NCBI GenBank assembly: GCA_021154985.1
Contig: JAJNQE010000047.1
Span: 1-35,069 of the forward strand
Direction: 5' to 3'
Source of the DNA: Hydrogenophaga sp.
GTDB lineage: Bacteria > Pseudomonadota > Gammaproteobacteria > Burkholderiales > Burkholderiaceae_C
Length of the DNA: 35,069 nucleotides
Shown here: piece by piece, positions 6,648 to 14,975 of the stretch
Layout of the letters: every line of letters starts with the position of its first letter
How positions within the stretch are numbered: position 1 is the stretch's first letter
Notes under the pieces: generated by a model
Database searches by the model: none
What the model saw: the letters and a program-made list of their open reading frames with translations, nothing else
Told to the model about the DNA's origin: nothing
Position numbers and translations under genes: made by a program

Positions 6648-8767
6648 TTGATCGCGGATCGGCCCAGCACGCGGGGTGTGATGAAGATGAGCAGTTCCGA
6701 CTTGTTGTTGATCCGCTCACGCGACTTGAACAGATTGCCCACACCCGGCAGGTCACCCAGCAATGGCACCTTGTTCACCTGGTCCCGCTCGGTCTGCTCG
6801 AAGATGCCGCCGATCACGACCGTACCACCGTTCTCCACCAGCACCTGGGTTTGCACGTGCTTGGTGTTGATGGCGATACCGTCTGGTGTCGATTCACCAC
6901 GGCTGTCTTTGTTGATGTCCAGATCCAGAATGATGTTGCCTTCGGGCGTGATCTGCGGCGTGACTTCCAGCTTCAGGTTGGCCTTGCGGAACGCGATGGC
7001 AGTAGCGCCGCTGGAGGTGGCTGTCTGGTAAGGAAATTCCGTGCCCTGTTCGATCAAAGCCTTGACCTGATCGGCTGTGACCACTCGCGGACTGGAAACA
7101 ATGCGGCCCTTGCCGTCGGATTCGAGCGCCGAAATCTCCAGGCTCAGGAAACGCGAGGCGTTAGGGCTGAACAGCGACAGGGCATAGGAAGCCGCCAGAG
7201 CATTGCTGGGGTTGGCCGGCAGACTCACGAAGGGCTGCGACGTTGGCGTCGGACCCGTGGACACCGCTCCGTAGGTGGATCCGAAGTTACCTTGGATCGC
7301 ATTGCCGTTGATCGAGCCCGCACCGAAGCCACGAACACCGCCGCCCAGGCGCACGCCCAAAGACTTGCCGAAGCTGTCGTCCGCTTCAACAATGCGCGCC
7401 TCGATGATCACCTGCCGGATGGGAATGTCGAGTTTGGCGATCAGGTCCTGCACCTGTTGCAGCTTGGACGGGATGTCGGTCACAAACAGCTGGTTGGTCC
7501 GGGGCTCGGAAATCACGCTGCCCCGTTCTGACAGGATGCGCGCGCTGTTGCCACTGCCGCCACCGCCACCGCTGCCCGATGAGGTGAGTTGCTTGGCGAT
7601 GTCCACCGCCTTGGCGTAGTTCATCTGGAAACCCTGGGTGCGCAAGGCCTCCAGGCTTTCGGTGGACGCACGGGCTTCCAGGTCCTGCTTCTCGCGGGCA
7701 GCGATCTCGTCCTTGGGCGCGATCCACAACACGTTGCCCGATTTGCGCATGCCCAGGCCCTTGGCCTGCAGAATGATGTCCAGCGCCTGATCCCAAGGCA
7801 CGTCCTTCAGACGCAGGGTGACCGAGCCCGTGACCGAGTCGGAGGTCACCACGTTGAAGTTGGTGAAGTCGGCGATGACCTGCAGCAGCGACCGAACCTC
7901 GATGTTCTGGAAGTTGAGCGAGAGCTTTTCGCCGTTGTAGCCAGGGCCCTGAGTCAGCTTGCTGGAGTCAATCTTCTGTTCGCGAATTTCGAGCACAAAC
8001 TGGTTGTCACTCTGGTAGGCCGAGTGCTCCCAGTTACCCGTGGGTGCGACCACCATGCGAACGCGATCTCCAGCTTGGGAGGTGGTCACACTTTGAACCG
8101 GCGTGCCGAAATCACTGACATCCAGGCGGCGGCGCAGGCCTTCAGGCAGCGAGGTCTTGAGGAACTCCACCACCAGGTTCTGGCCTTGCTGGCGAATATC
8201 GACACCCACCTGGTTGTTGGCCAACTCCACGACCACGCGGCCGGCGTTGCCCACGCCACGGCGGAAATCGATGTCACGAAGCGAGGACACATCGCGGTTG
8301 CGACTCTCTGAAAAAACCGCTGGCGGCGCGGTGGCGGCCGTGACGATTTCAGAACGCTGCAACACGACCAGCAAGGAGTTGCCTTCGATCTTGGTCTCGT
8401 AAGAAGCCGCCTGCTTCAGGTTGATGACCACACGGGTGCGATCACCGGCCTGCACCACGTTGGCCGAGCGCAGATTGCCTTCATTGATGTCGACGGTGCT
8501 GCGTCCGATCGCGTTGGCCACACCCGGGAAATCGAGCGCGATGCGCGCCGGTGCCTGGATCGTGAAACCCGTGGGAACAGCGGTCAGCGGTTGTGCGGTG
8601 TTGATGCGAATGACCTCCACCCCACCCTGAACGCCACCCGTCAACGACTGAATGGCGTTCTGGGCCTGCGCCCACACGGTAGTGAGCGCCATGCCAGCGA
8701 CGACAGCGCCTTTGAGCAAGCCCCACTGCACGGAAGAAACCACGGTTGCCTTGTTTGGCTTGTTCAT
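6644..8767 (-). CDS. pilQ: Type IV pilus secretin
   Basis: A 707-residue outer-membrane secretin, the ring through which the type IV pilus leaves the cell. The order is an N-terminal signal/hydrophobic segment (about residues 12-35), two AMIN peptidoglycan-binding domains (about 45-130 and 160-250), a secretin/TonB short N-terminal domain (about 285-360, with LSLNFQNIEVRSLLQVIADF), an N1-type domain with a glycine-rich loop (SSGSGGGGGSGNSA), and the C-terminal beta-barrel domain containing VENGGTVVIGGIFEQ and VPLLGDLPGVGNLF. The ATG at 8767 overlaps the pilP stop (ATGA). Its own stop overlaps the aroK TTG start. Confidence 0.97.
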   Translation of the reverse strand: MNKPNKATVVSSVQWGLLKGAVVAGMALTTVWAQAQNAIQSLTGGVQGGVEVIRINTAQPLTAVPTGFTIQAPARIALDFPGVANAIGRSTVDINEGNLRSANVVQAGDRTRVVINLKQAASYETKIEGNSLLVVLQRSEIVTAATAPPAVFSESRNRDVSSLRDIDFRRGVGNAGRVVVELANNQVGVDIRQQGQNLVVEFLKTSLPEGLRRRLDVSDFGTPVQSVTTSQAGDRVRMVVAPTGNWEHSAYQSDNQFVLEIREQKIDSSKLTQGPGYNGEKLSLNFQNIEVRSLLQVIADFTNFNVVTSDSVTGSVTLRLKDVPWDQALDIILQAKGLGMRKSGNVLWIAPKDEIAAREKQDLEARASTESLEALRTQGFQMNYAKAVDIAKQLTSSGSGGGGGSGNSARILSERGSVISEPRTNQLFVTDIPSKLQQVQDLIAKLDIPIRQVIIEARIVEADDSFGKSLGVRLGGGVRGFGAGSINGNAIQGNFGSTYGAVSTGPTPTSQPFVSLPANPSNALAASYALSLFSPNASRFLSLEISALESDGKGRIVSSPRVVTADQVKALIEQGTEFPYQTATSSGATAIAFRKANLKLEVTPQITPEGNIILDLDINKDSRGESTPDGIAINTKHVQTQVLVENGGTVVIGGIFEQTERDQVNKVPLLGDLPGVGNLFKSRERINNKSELLIFITPRVLGRSAIN

Positions 8768-9318
8768 TTAGAAGATCCCTCTTGTAACTGCAACGCTGCG
8801 GGGCGCTCGGTCCATTCGCCGCCGGAATCCTGCACGATCTCGCGCAAGATCACCTCGGTCTCTGAAATACGGGTCACACGGCCATAGTTTTGGCCCAGGT
8901 AGTTGCCCGGCCTGACCTGATACAGCAGGTTGTCCACTTTCACCAGGGCGACCAGTTGGCCATCCCGATTCAGGCTGCCCACCAGGGACATGGTGTCCAA
9001 CGGGTACGCTTCCAGTGGCTGTTTGCGCCGGTTCAACTCGGGCTCGATCAGAGCGGCATTCACCACCGGCGCAGACTGGCTGCCGCGCAGCACACTGGTC
9101 AGTTTTTCGAGGCTGAACGGGGGAGTCCCTCGCTCCCCGACGTAGGCTTGAGGTTCGAATTTGGTGGGCGCGGGGATGGGTTTGACCGAAGGCTTGATGC
9201 TGTTGCGCTCGCTCTGCATCCAGGCTTGCAGTTCGTCCTGGCCCGAGGAGGTGCACGCGGACAGCACCGTGATCGCAGCGATGCTCAAAACGAGCTTGGT
9301 GTGGGAGGAAGAGATCAC
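8764..9318 (-). CDS. pilP: Type IV pilus inner-membrane lipoprotein PilP
   Basis: A 184-residue lipoprotein that links the inner-membrane PilMNO platform to the PilQ secretin. The signal peptide ends in the lipobox LSAC with Cys22 as the expected lipidation site. A proline-rich stretch (KPSVKPIPAPTKFEP) is followed by a folded domain (about residues 95-170) with VGSLNRDGQLVALVKVD and PGNYLGQNYGRV, typical of PilP. The start is GTG at 9318, overlapping the pilO stop (GTGA). It overlaps pilQ at the other end. Confidence 0.95.
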   Translation of the reverse strand: MISSSHTKLVLSIAAITVLSACTSSGQDELQAWMQSERNSIKPSVKPIPAPTKFEPQAYVGERGTPPFSLEKLTSVLRGSQSAPVVNAALIEPELNRRKQPLEAYPLDTMSLVGSLNRDGQLVALVKVDNLLYQVRPGNYLGQNYGRVTRISETEVILREIVQDSGGEWTERPAALQLQEGSSK

Positions 9319-9986
9319 TTCTTGGCCCCCTGTGCCTTCTGCTGGAGGGCGATTTCGTCCTGATCCAGGTAACGGAAGGTTTTGGCGATGCAGTCCATGG
9401 TAAGGATGCCTTCGCGGTTGGTCACGGGCGTCAACGTCAGGTTGTTGAGCGTCACGATGCGGGAGAGGTTGGCGATGTCGGCCGCAAACAGCCCGATGTC
9501 GTGGTAAGAACCGGTCACCCGCACGGAAATCGGCAGTTCGGCGTAGTACTCCTTCACGCTGACCTGTCCCGGGCGGAACAGCTCGAACTGAAGGCTTCGT
9601 CCCAGTCCGGCCTGGTTGATGTCCGACAACAAAGCGTCCATCTCGGCCTTGCTGGGCAGCTGTTTTTCCAGTTGTGTGACGTACTGCTGCACCTGTTCGA
9701 GTTGCTTGCGCAGCGCGTCAAGGTTCACCGCCTGAACGGCTTTTTTCCTGTAGTCCTCGCGCAGCACTTGCTCGCGCGCCTTTTCGGCGATCAGCTGTTC
9801 GTCAGAGTCTTTCAACCACGCAAACCACAAACCTGCGATGACGGCGACACACACCGCCACAAACAGCAGGTTGCGCGGCAAGCCAGGCCATTGAGATGGG
9901 TCGTTCGGATCGAGCCCCGTGAACTGGCTTTTGAGTTTTTCCTGGACTCCTTTGAAGTCCACGTTGATGCTGGGCGTTTTGGCCAT
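9315..9986 (-). CDS. pilO: Type IV pilus assembly protein PilO
   Basis: A 223-residue bitopic inner-membrane protein that pairs with PilN. A cytoplasmic N-terminus of about 40 residues precedes one membrane helix (LLFVAVCVAVIAGLWFAWL), then a coiled coil (about residues 70-115, rich in Leu, Gln and Lys), then a periplasmic ferredoxin-like domain with the conserved YYAELPISVRVTG and IVTLNNLTL. The ATG at 9986 is preceded by AAAGGG about 9 nt upstream. A longer frame would overlap pilN and is not needed. It follows pilN by 17 nt and overlaps pilP. Confidence 0.95.
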   Translation of the reverse strand: MAKTPSINVDFKGVQEKLKSQFTGLDPNDPSQWPGLPRNLLFVAVCVAVIAGLWFAWLKDSDEQLIAEKAREQVLREDYRKKAVQAVNLDALRKQLEQVQQYVTQLEKQLPSKAEMDALLSDINQAGLGRSLQFELFRPGQVSVKEYYAELPISVRVTGSYHDIGLFAADIANLSRIVTLNNLTLTPVTNREGILTMDCIAKTFRYLDQDEIALQQKAQGAKK

Positions 9987-10003
9987 GGATGTTTGCCCTT
10001 TGA

Positions 10004-10624
10004 TCAGACCTTGCCTGGCGCAGCAGGCGCGCCGGCAGGACTCGCAGGCGCCCCAGCGTCTGCAGCGGGGCGTTTGAGAGAAACGCGCATGGAGAAATTG
10101 AACACGCGGCGTTGGTCGCGGGCCGTCACGGCAACGCTGGACGACACAATCTCGATGAGCTCCGGCCGTGTCAACCATGAGCTGGTGTTGGCCAGGTTGC
10201 GCAACAGGTCGGACACCCTCTCCTGGGACTGCGCCACCCCGTTCAACAGCACACTTTGACCCTCTTGCTTCATTGACTTCAAATAGATGCCATCGGGCAA
10301 CTGAGCCACCAACTCGTCGAGCAGATGCACCGGGATGTTGCGGTCACTTTGAAGATCTTCGACGGCGGTTTGCCTCGCACGCAACGAGGCAATCTCGCGC
10401 TGCAAACCAGCGATGTCCTTGATCTCGGCATCCAGCCGCGTGATCTCGGCTTGCAGGAAAGCGTTGCGTTCCTGCTGCGAAGAAATTTGGCCCTGGTACC
10501 AAGTGAACACGGCGCCACAGACGATGCCGCCCAACAATGCGGACAGGCCGAGCTGGGTGAAAAATTGGTCTTTTTGCCGCTTGCGAGCCGCCTCACGATG
10601 GGGCAGCAGGTTGATCAAGATCAT
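10004..10624 (-). CDS. pilN: Type IV pilus assembly protein PilN
   Basis: A 206-residue inner-membrane partner of PilO. It opens with MILINLLPHREAARKRQK: the INLLPHRE motif is the cytoplasmic peptide that docks into PilM. One membrane helix follows (about residues 25-45), then a coiled coil (about 50-95) and a small periplasmic domain with a fimbrial-assembly fold. The C-terminus ends in a low-complexity Ala/Pro tail. The ATG at 10624 overlaps the pilM stop (ATGA). Confidence 0.96.
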   Translation of the reverse strand: MILINLLPHREAARKRQKDQFFTQLGLSALLGGIVCGAVFTWYQGQISSQQERNAFLQAEITRLDAEIKDIAGLQREIASLRARQTAVEDLQSDRNIPVHLLDELVAQLPDGIYLKSMKQEGQSVLLNGVAQSQERVSDLLRNLANTSSWLTRPELIEIVSSSVAVTARDQRRVFNFSMRVSLKRPAADAGAPASPAGAPAAPGKV

Positions 10625-11700
10625 TGGTAGAACCTCCGCAAGGCCAACCCGGTGGAGGTCAGGTAGGAAGGTGCTTCACGCGAAATTTTGCGGACTTGAA
10701 TGGACGACGCCATTTCCATCGCATCAAACGGATTGATCACCATGCAGGCAAACGAGGTTTGGTGCGTCACAGCCTCGGTCAGGCCGGGCAACGCGGCGCT
10801 GCCGCCGGCCAGCAGGATGTGGTCCACCTTGTTGTACGGCGTGCTGGTGAAGAAGAACTGCAACGCGCGGCCAACCTCTTGCGCCATGCTTTCGATGAAC
10901 GGGTCCAATACCGCAGCGCGGTAATCGTCCGGCAGATCCCCCGAGCGTTTTTTGGCTTCGGCTTCATCGGCTGAAAAACCGTATTGGCGAACGATCAGTT
11001 GGGTCAACTGGGCACCGCCAAAAGCCTGATCGCGTTCGTACAACACATCGTCGTTGCGCATGACCTGCATGCTGGTGGTCAGCGCACCCACCTCGAAGAG
11101 CGCCACCAGGGAATCAACGCCCTGGTTGGGCAGCGTCTCGATCACACGGCCGGCAGCCATGCGGGAGGCGTAGGACTCCACGTCCATCACCACCGGCTTG
11201 AGCCCGGCCGCTTCGGCCAGACCTTGCCGATCAGAAACTTTTTCCTTGCGCGACGCGGCGATCAGCACCTCGACATCACCAACCGAGTTGGCGCTGGGGC
11301 CGATGACGCAGAAGTCCAGACTCACTTCGTCCAGCGAAAAGGGAATGTACTGGTTGGCTTCGGACTCGACCTGGGCTTCAAGCTCCTTGTCGGACAGACC
11401 GCCTGGCAGGATGATTTTTTTGGTGATCACGGCCGACGCCGGGAGCGCCAACGCCACGTTTTTGGTCTTGCTGCCGCTCTTGCGCACCACACGGCGCAGC
11501 GCTTCGGCCACTTCATCGAATTTTTCGATGTTGCCATCGGTGATCCAGCCGCGCTCCAGCGGCTCCATGGCGCAGCGCTCCAACACCAGATCACCAGATC
11601 GGTTGCGGGAAAGCTCCACCAGCTTGACGCTGGACGAGCTCACGTCAATGCCCAACATGGGCGCCGGTTCCCGGCTGAATAACGACCCCAATGAGATCAA
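10621..11700 (-). CDS. pilM: Type IV pilus assembly ATPase-like protein PilM
   Basis: A 359-residue actin-like (ASKHA fold) cytoplasmic protein that binds ATP and the PilN tail. LGIDVSSSSVKLVEL is the phosphate-1 motif and LLAGGSAALPGL the adenosine motif; QYIPFSLDEVSLDF is typical of the family. I chose TTG at 11700 (MISLGSLFSREPAPMLGID), which has a GGGGGG run about 5 nt upstream and gives the usual family length. GTG at 11724 would add eight residues, and ATG at 11658 would cut into the conserved N-terminus. It is the first gene of the pil-aro-dgt block, so the operon promoter must lie in the gap before ponA/mrcA. Confidence 0.94.
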   Translation of the reverse strand: MISLGSLFSREPAPMLGIDVSSSSVKLVELSRNRSGDLVLERCAMEPLERGWITDGNIEKFDEVAEALRRVVRKSGSKTKNVALALPASAVITKKIILPGGLSDKELEAQVESEANQYIPFSLDEVSLDFCVIGPSANSVGDVEVLIAASRKEKVSDRQGLAEAAGLKPVVMDVESYASRMAAGRVIETLPNQGVDSLVALFEVGALTTSMQVMRNDDVLYERDQAFGGAQLTQLIVRQYGFSADEAEAKKRSGDLPDDYRAAVLDPFIESMAQEVGRALQFFFTSTPYNKVDHILLAGGSAALPGLTEAVTHQTSFACMVINPFDAMEMASSIQVRKISREAPSYLTSTGLALRRFYQ

Positions 11701-11935
11701 GATGACCCCCCGATATGATGACACCCGAGGGCATCAGACTTAAGAATTCACTTGAATGCTAGCAGCAAGCTCTTTGTCCAGCAAAGAAATTTTGCCTTTG
11801 AGACAACTGGAAACGTTGCCAAAATCACACGTGGATGAACCCGCTTGCCCGCTTGTCATGAACCGCTGCGCGGCCATCTGCACAACCACTCACAATATGC
11901 CGACCGCCTTGGCTCAAGCCACCGAGCGCCATTTT
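11701..11935. other. Divergent intergenic region between pilM and mrcA
   Basis: About 235 bp with no credible gene. It must hold the pilM operon promoter on the minus strand; the best pair I can find is TTGCTG (11779-11784) and TAGCAT (11756-11761) with 17 bp between, which is weak. It is richer in A and T than the flanking genes. Confidence 0.4.
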
Positions 11936-11941
11936 TATAAT
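11936..11941 (+). promoter_or_regulatory. Consensus -10 box of the mrcA promoter
   Basis: A perfect TATAAT 26 nt upstream of the chosen mrcA ATG. No good -35 hexamer stands at 17 bp; TTGGCT at 11909-11914 is 21 bp away. GGCCT-G-AGGCC, an 11-nt palindrome at 11945-11955, lies at or just after the expected transcription start. Confidence 0.55.
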
Positions 11942-11967
11942 CGGGGCCTGAGGCCTTGATCGACTGC

Positions 11968-14388
11968 ATGCCCAACCAAGATACCCCCACCCCTTCGACG
12001 ACTTCCAAGCCAGTATCTGCGTCCCACACAGCACTGGTCTGGGTGGGACGCTTGGTGGTGGCTGTGGCCGGACTGGCGGCGGCGGGTGTTGTAAGTGTGC
12101 TGATGGCCGTGGGCATCGCACTCGCCGTGGCCTATCCCAATCTGCCCGATGTGGCCGGACTGGCGGACTACCGGCCCAAGCTGCCTTTGCGTGTGCTGAC
12201 GGCCGAAGGGCAACTGATCGGCGAGTTCGGCGAAGAGCGCCGCAACCTGCTGACGATCAACGAGATTCCCGAGGTGATGAAGAACGCGGTGCTGGCCATT
12301 GAGGACGCGCGATTCTTCGAGCACAACGGCGTTGACTACCGCGGCATGATCCGGGCCGCTCTGGCCAACCTGCGCCAGGCCAAGAGCCAGGGCGCCTCAA
12401 CCATCACCATGCAGGTCGCGCGCAATGTGTACCTCTCTGCCGAAAAGAGCTACACGCGCAAGATTTACGAAGTGCTGTTGACCTTCAAGCTGGAGCACCT
12501 GCTCACCAAGGAACAGATCCTTGAGATCTACATGAACCAGATCTTTCTGGGTCAGCGCGCCTACGGTTTCTCCTCGGCGGCCCAGGTCTATTTCGGCAAG
12601 GCGCTCAAGGATGTGACCATTGCCGAAGCGGCCATGCTCGCCGGCCTGCCCCAGGCGCCTTCGGCCTACAACCCGGTGCGCAATCCGCGCCGCGCCCGTG
12701 CCCGTCAGTTGCACATCATCGACCGCATGGTGGAGAACGGGTTCATCACAGCCGCGCAGGCCGAAGAAGCCAAGTCCGAGGAGCTCAGGTTGCGTCCCGT
12801 GGGCAACGTGGCGCAGGTGCATGCCGAGTTCGTGGCCGAGATGGTTCGCCAATCCATCGTGTCGCAGTACGGTGAAGAGGCCTACACGCGCGGCCTGGTG
12901 GTGACCACATCTCTCAAGGCCGCAGAGCAAGAAGCGGCGTACCGGGCAGTGCGCCAGGGCGTGCTGGAATACGAGCGCCGCCAGTTCTATCGCGGTCCCG
13001 AGCTGTTCATTGATTTGCCGAGTGACAAAGCGGCGCTCGACGAGGCGGTGGACGACGCGCTGGCTGAACGGCCAGACAACGACGACCTGCTCTCGGCCGT
13101 GGTGCTCGAAGCGGGGCCGCGGCGTGTGTTGGCCGTGCGGCAGGACGGTGAGCCGTTCGAGATCACCGGCGAGGGGCTCAAGCCGGTGCAGTCCGGGCTG
13201 TCGGACAAAGCGGGGCCCAACATCAAGATCCGGCCGGGCGCAGTGATCCGCGTGGTGCAAACCGCCAACAAAACCTGGCGTATCACGCAGTTGCCCGAGG
13301 TGGAGTCCGCCTTCGTGGCCATGGACCCGCGCACCGGCGAGGTGATCGCGCTGGTGGGCGGCTTTGATTTCCAGAAGAGCAAGTTCAACCACGTGACCCA
13401 GGCCTGGCGCCAACCGGGCTCCAGCTTCAAACCGTTCATTTACTCCGCAGCGCTTGAAAAGGGCCTCACCCCCATGACGGTGGTGAACGATGCGCCGCTC
13501 TTCTACAGCGCCGACGCCACCGGCGGCAAGCCTTGGGAGCCGAAGAACTACGACGGGCAGTTCGAGGGGCCAATGTCGGTGCGCCGCGCGCTGGCGAAGT
13601 CGAAGAACATGGTCTCGATCCGCGTGCTGCAACTGGTGGGCACCCAAAGCGCCCAGCAGTGGGTGGGGCGTTTCGGTTTCGACATCGACAAACACCCGCC
13701 TTACCTCACCATGGCTTTGGGCGCGGGCTCGGTCACACCGATGCAGATGGCGGTGGGCTATGGCGTGTTCGCCAACGGCGGCTACCGCGTTGCGCCCACC
13801 CTGATCACGCGCGTGACCGATCACAAGGGCAAGGTGCTCTTTGACGCGCCCGAAGCCCAACTGACGGATGCGCAGCGTGCGATCGAGCCGCGCAATGCGT
13901 TCATCATGAACAGCCTGCTGCAGGAAATCACCCGCTCGGGCACGGCGGCGCGCGCACAAGCCACCCTGAAACGCACGGACCTGTTTGGCAAGACCGGCAC
14001 CACCAATGATTCGGTGGACGCTTGGTTCGTGGGCTACCAGCCCACGCTGGTAGCCGCGGCCTGGGTGGGCTATGACACGCCGCGCAACCTGGGCAGCCGG
14101 GAAACCGGTGGTGGCCTGAGCCTGCCCATATGGATTTCGTTCATGTCACAGGCGCTCAAGGATGTGCCGGTGTCGCCTTACACGCCACCACCGGGCGTGA
14201 TCAATGTGGGTGGCGAGTGGTACTTTGAAGAGTTCACGCCGGGCAACGGCGTGCATGGGCTGGGCCTGCAAGACCCCTGGCCGGGCGCTGTGGTACCGGA
14301 GTCCAGCGCAATCGGCACGCCGACTGCGCCAGTGACTGCGCCCATCGTGGAAGACCGGCGCGGCATCCTCGATTTGTTCAGGAACTGA
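11968..14388 (+). CDS. mrcA: Penicillin-binding protein 1A (bifunctional transglycosylase/transpeptidase)
   Basis: An 806-residue class A PBP that polymerises and cross-links peptidoglycan. After one membrane helix (about residues 25-55) comes the GT51 glycosyltransferase domain, with catalytic Glu112 in EDARFFEHNGVDYRG and the GASTITMQ motif. An OB-like insert (about residues 330-445) precedes the transpeptidase domain, with nucleophile Ser485 in PGSSFKPF, the SKN triad and Lys675 in KTGTTN. The ATG at 11968 was preferred over a TTG at 11956 that would sit right behind the palindrome. The end of the gene overlaps cyaY on the opposite strand by 11 bp. Confidence 0.96.
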   Translation: MPNQDTPTPSTTSKPVSASHTALVWVGRLVVAVAGLAAAGVVSVLMAVGIALAVAYPNLPDVAGLADYRPKLPLRVLTAEGQLIGEFGEERRNLLTINEIPEVMKNAVLAIEDARFFEHNGVDYRGMIRAALANLRQAKSQGASTITMQVARNVYLSAEKSYTRKIYEVLLTFKLEHLLTKEQILEIYMNQIFLGQRAYGFSSAAQVYFGKALKDVTIAEAAMLAGLPQAPSAYNPVRNPRRARARQLHIIDRMVENGFITAAQAEEAKSEELRLRPVGNVAQVHAEFVAEMVRQSIVSQYGEEAYTRGLVVTTSLKAAEQEAAYRAVRQGVLEYERRQFYRGPELFIDLPSDKAALDEAVDDALAERPDNDDLLSAVVLEAGPRRVLAVRQDGEPFEITGEGLKPVQSGLSDKAGPNIKIRPGAVIRVVQTANKTWRITQLPEVESAFVAMDPRTGEVIALVGGFDFQKSKFNHVTQAWRQPGSSFKPFIYSAALEKGLTPMTVVNDAPLFYSADATGGKPWEPKNYDGQFEGPMSVRRALAKSKNMVSIRVLQLVGTQSAQQWVGRFGFDIDKHPPYLTMALGAGSVTPMQMAVGYGVFANGGYRVAPTLITRVTDHKGKVLFDAPEAQLTDAQRAIEPRNAFIMNSLLQEITRSGTAARAQATLKRTDLFGKTGTTNDSVDAWFVGYQPTLVAAAWVGYDTPRNLGSRETGGGLSLPIWISFMSQALKDVPVSPYTPPPGVINVGGEWYFEEFTPGNGVHGLGLQDPWPGAVVPESSAIGTPTAPVTAPIVEDRRGILDLFRN

Positions 14389-14707
14389 AATCCAGCGCCT
14401 GCCCGGACTGCTCCGACGCAAAACGGGTGAGGTGGGCGAAAAATTCCCCCTGGCCCTTGGTGTCCATCCAGGCCTCGCCGTTGTGGCGGTAGTGAAAACC
14501 GCCAGCGCGCGCCGCGAGCCACACTTCTTGCAGCGGTTTCTGCAGATTGACGATGATCTGGCTGCCGTTGGCAAATGTCATCGTGATCATGCCGCCCACC
14601 CGCTGGTTGTCGACATCGGCATCGGTTTGGTCGTTGATGCGGTCGCAGGCCAGCTCAATCGACCGCAGCAGCGCTTCCGCCAGGTCTTGGTACTCGGTGT
14701 CGGTCAT
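14378..14707 (-). CDS. cyaY: Frataxin-like iron donor protein CyaY
   Basis: A 109-residue bacterial frataxin, which binds iron and modulates iron-sulfur cluster assembly by the IscS complex. The first helix carries the acidic residues typical of the family (MTDTEYQDLAEALL), the beta-sheet holds ITMTFANGSQIIVN, and QEVWLAARAGGFHYRHNG is the hallmark C-terminal motif. The ATG at 14707 is only 12 bp from the divergent lptM ATG. The stop lies inside the end of mrcA. Confidence 0.94.
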   Translation of the reverse strand: MTDTEYQDLAEALLRSIELACDRINDQTDADVDNQRVGGMITMTFANGSQIIVNLQKPLQEVWLAARAGGFHYRHNGEAWMDTKGQGEFFAHLTRFASEQSGQALDFSS

Positions 14708-14713
14708 TACAAT
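14708..14713 (+). promoter_or_regulatory. -10 box directly in front of lptM
   Basis: TACAAT fills half of the 12-bp gap between the divergent cyaY and lptM start codons and ends exactly 6 nt before the lptM ATG. A TTGGTA at 14687-14692 lies 15 bp upstream, inside cyaY. Transcription would begin at or next to the ATG, implying a leaderless message. Inferred from spacing. Confidence 0.45.
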
Positions 14714-14719
14714 CGCCGG

Positions 14720-14914
14720 ATGTTGAAAACGACCCGCATTCTAGGCCGCGTCACTTCACGCACGCGGGGTGTGGGCATGGTGCTGAGCCTGCTGTTGATG
14801 TCGGCTTGTGGTCAAAAAGGGCCGCTGTACCTCCCCGCCGCAACACAAACACCGGCCGCGACGAACGCGCCCCAAAACAACGCGGCGCCACAGGCCAACC
14901 CAACGCCGCGTTGA
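14720..14914 (+). CDS. lptM: LPS translocon maturation lipoprotein LptM (YifL-like)
   Basis: A small lipoprotein of 64 residues. A basic N-terminus and hydrophobic core (GMVLSLLLMSAC) lead to the lipidated Cys30, followed at once by GQKGPLYLP, the family signature. The remainder is a disordered Ala/Pro/Asn/Thr tail. In Escherichia coli LptM assists oxidative maturation of the LptDE translocon; the same job is inferred here. It precedes lysA as in many proteobacteria. The n-region of the signal peptide is long (19 residues). No Shine-Dalgarno sequence precedes the ATG. The gene is easy to miss because a longer frame extends upstream through cyaY. Confidence 0.88.
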   Translation: MLKTTRILGRVTSRTRGVGMVLSLLLMSACGQKGPLYLPAATQTPAATNAPQNNAAPQANPTPR

Positions 14915-14975
14915 CCCCGCATGCAGACCCTGCGGTCAGCATGTGCCCTCCTTCTACACGTCTCAGATGTCCAGC

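Noticed and set aside
7545..7590. Glycine-rich simple repeat in pilQ as a frameshift or phase-variable site
   Set aside because: The codons are mixed rather than a pure short tandem repeat, and a flexible Gly/Ser loop at this place is common in secretins.
12397..13959. 520-codon minus-strand frame inside mrcA
   Set aside because: Antisense shadow; mrcA motifs on the plus strand are unambiguous.
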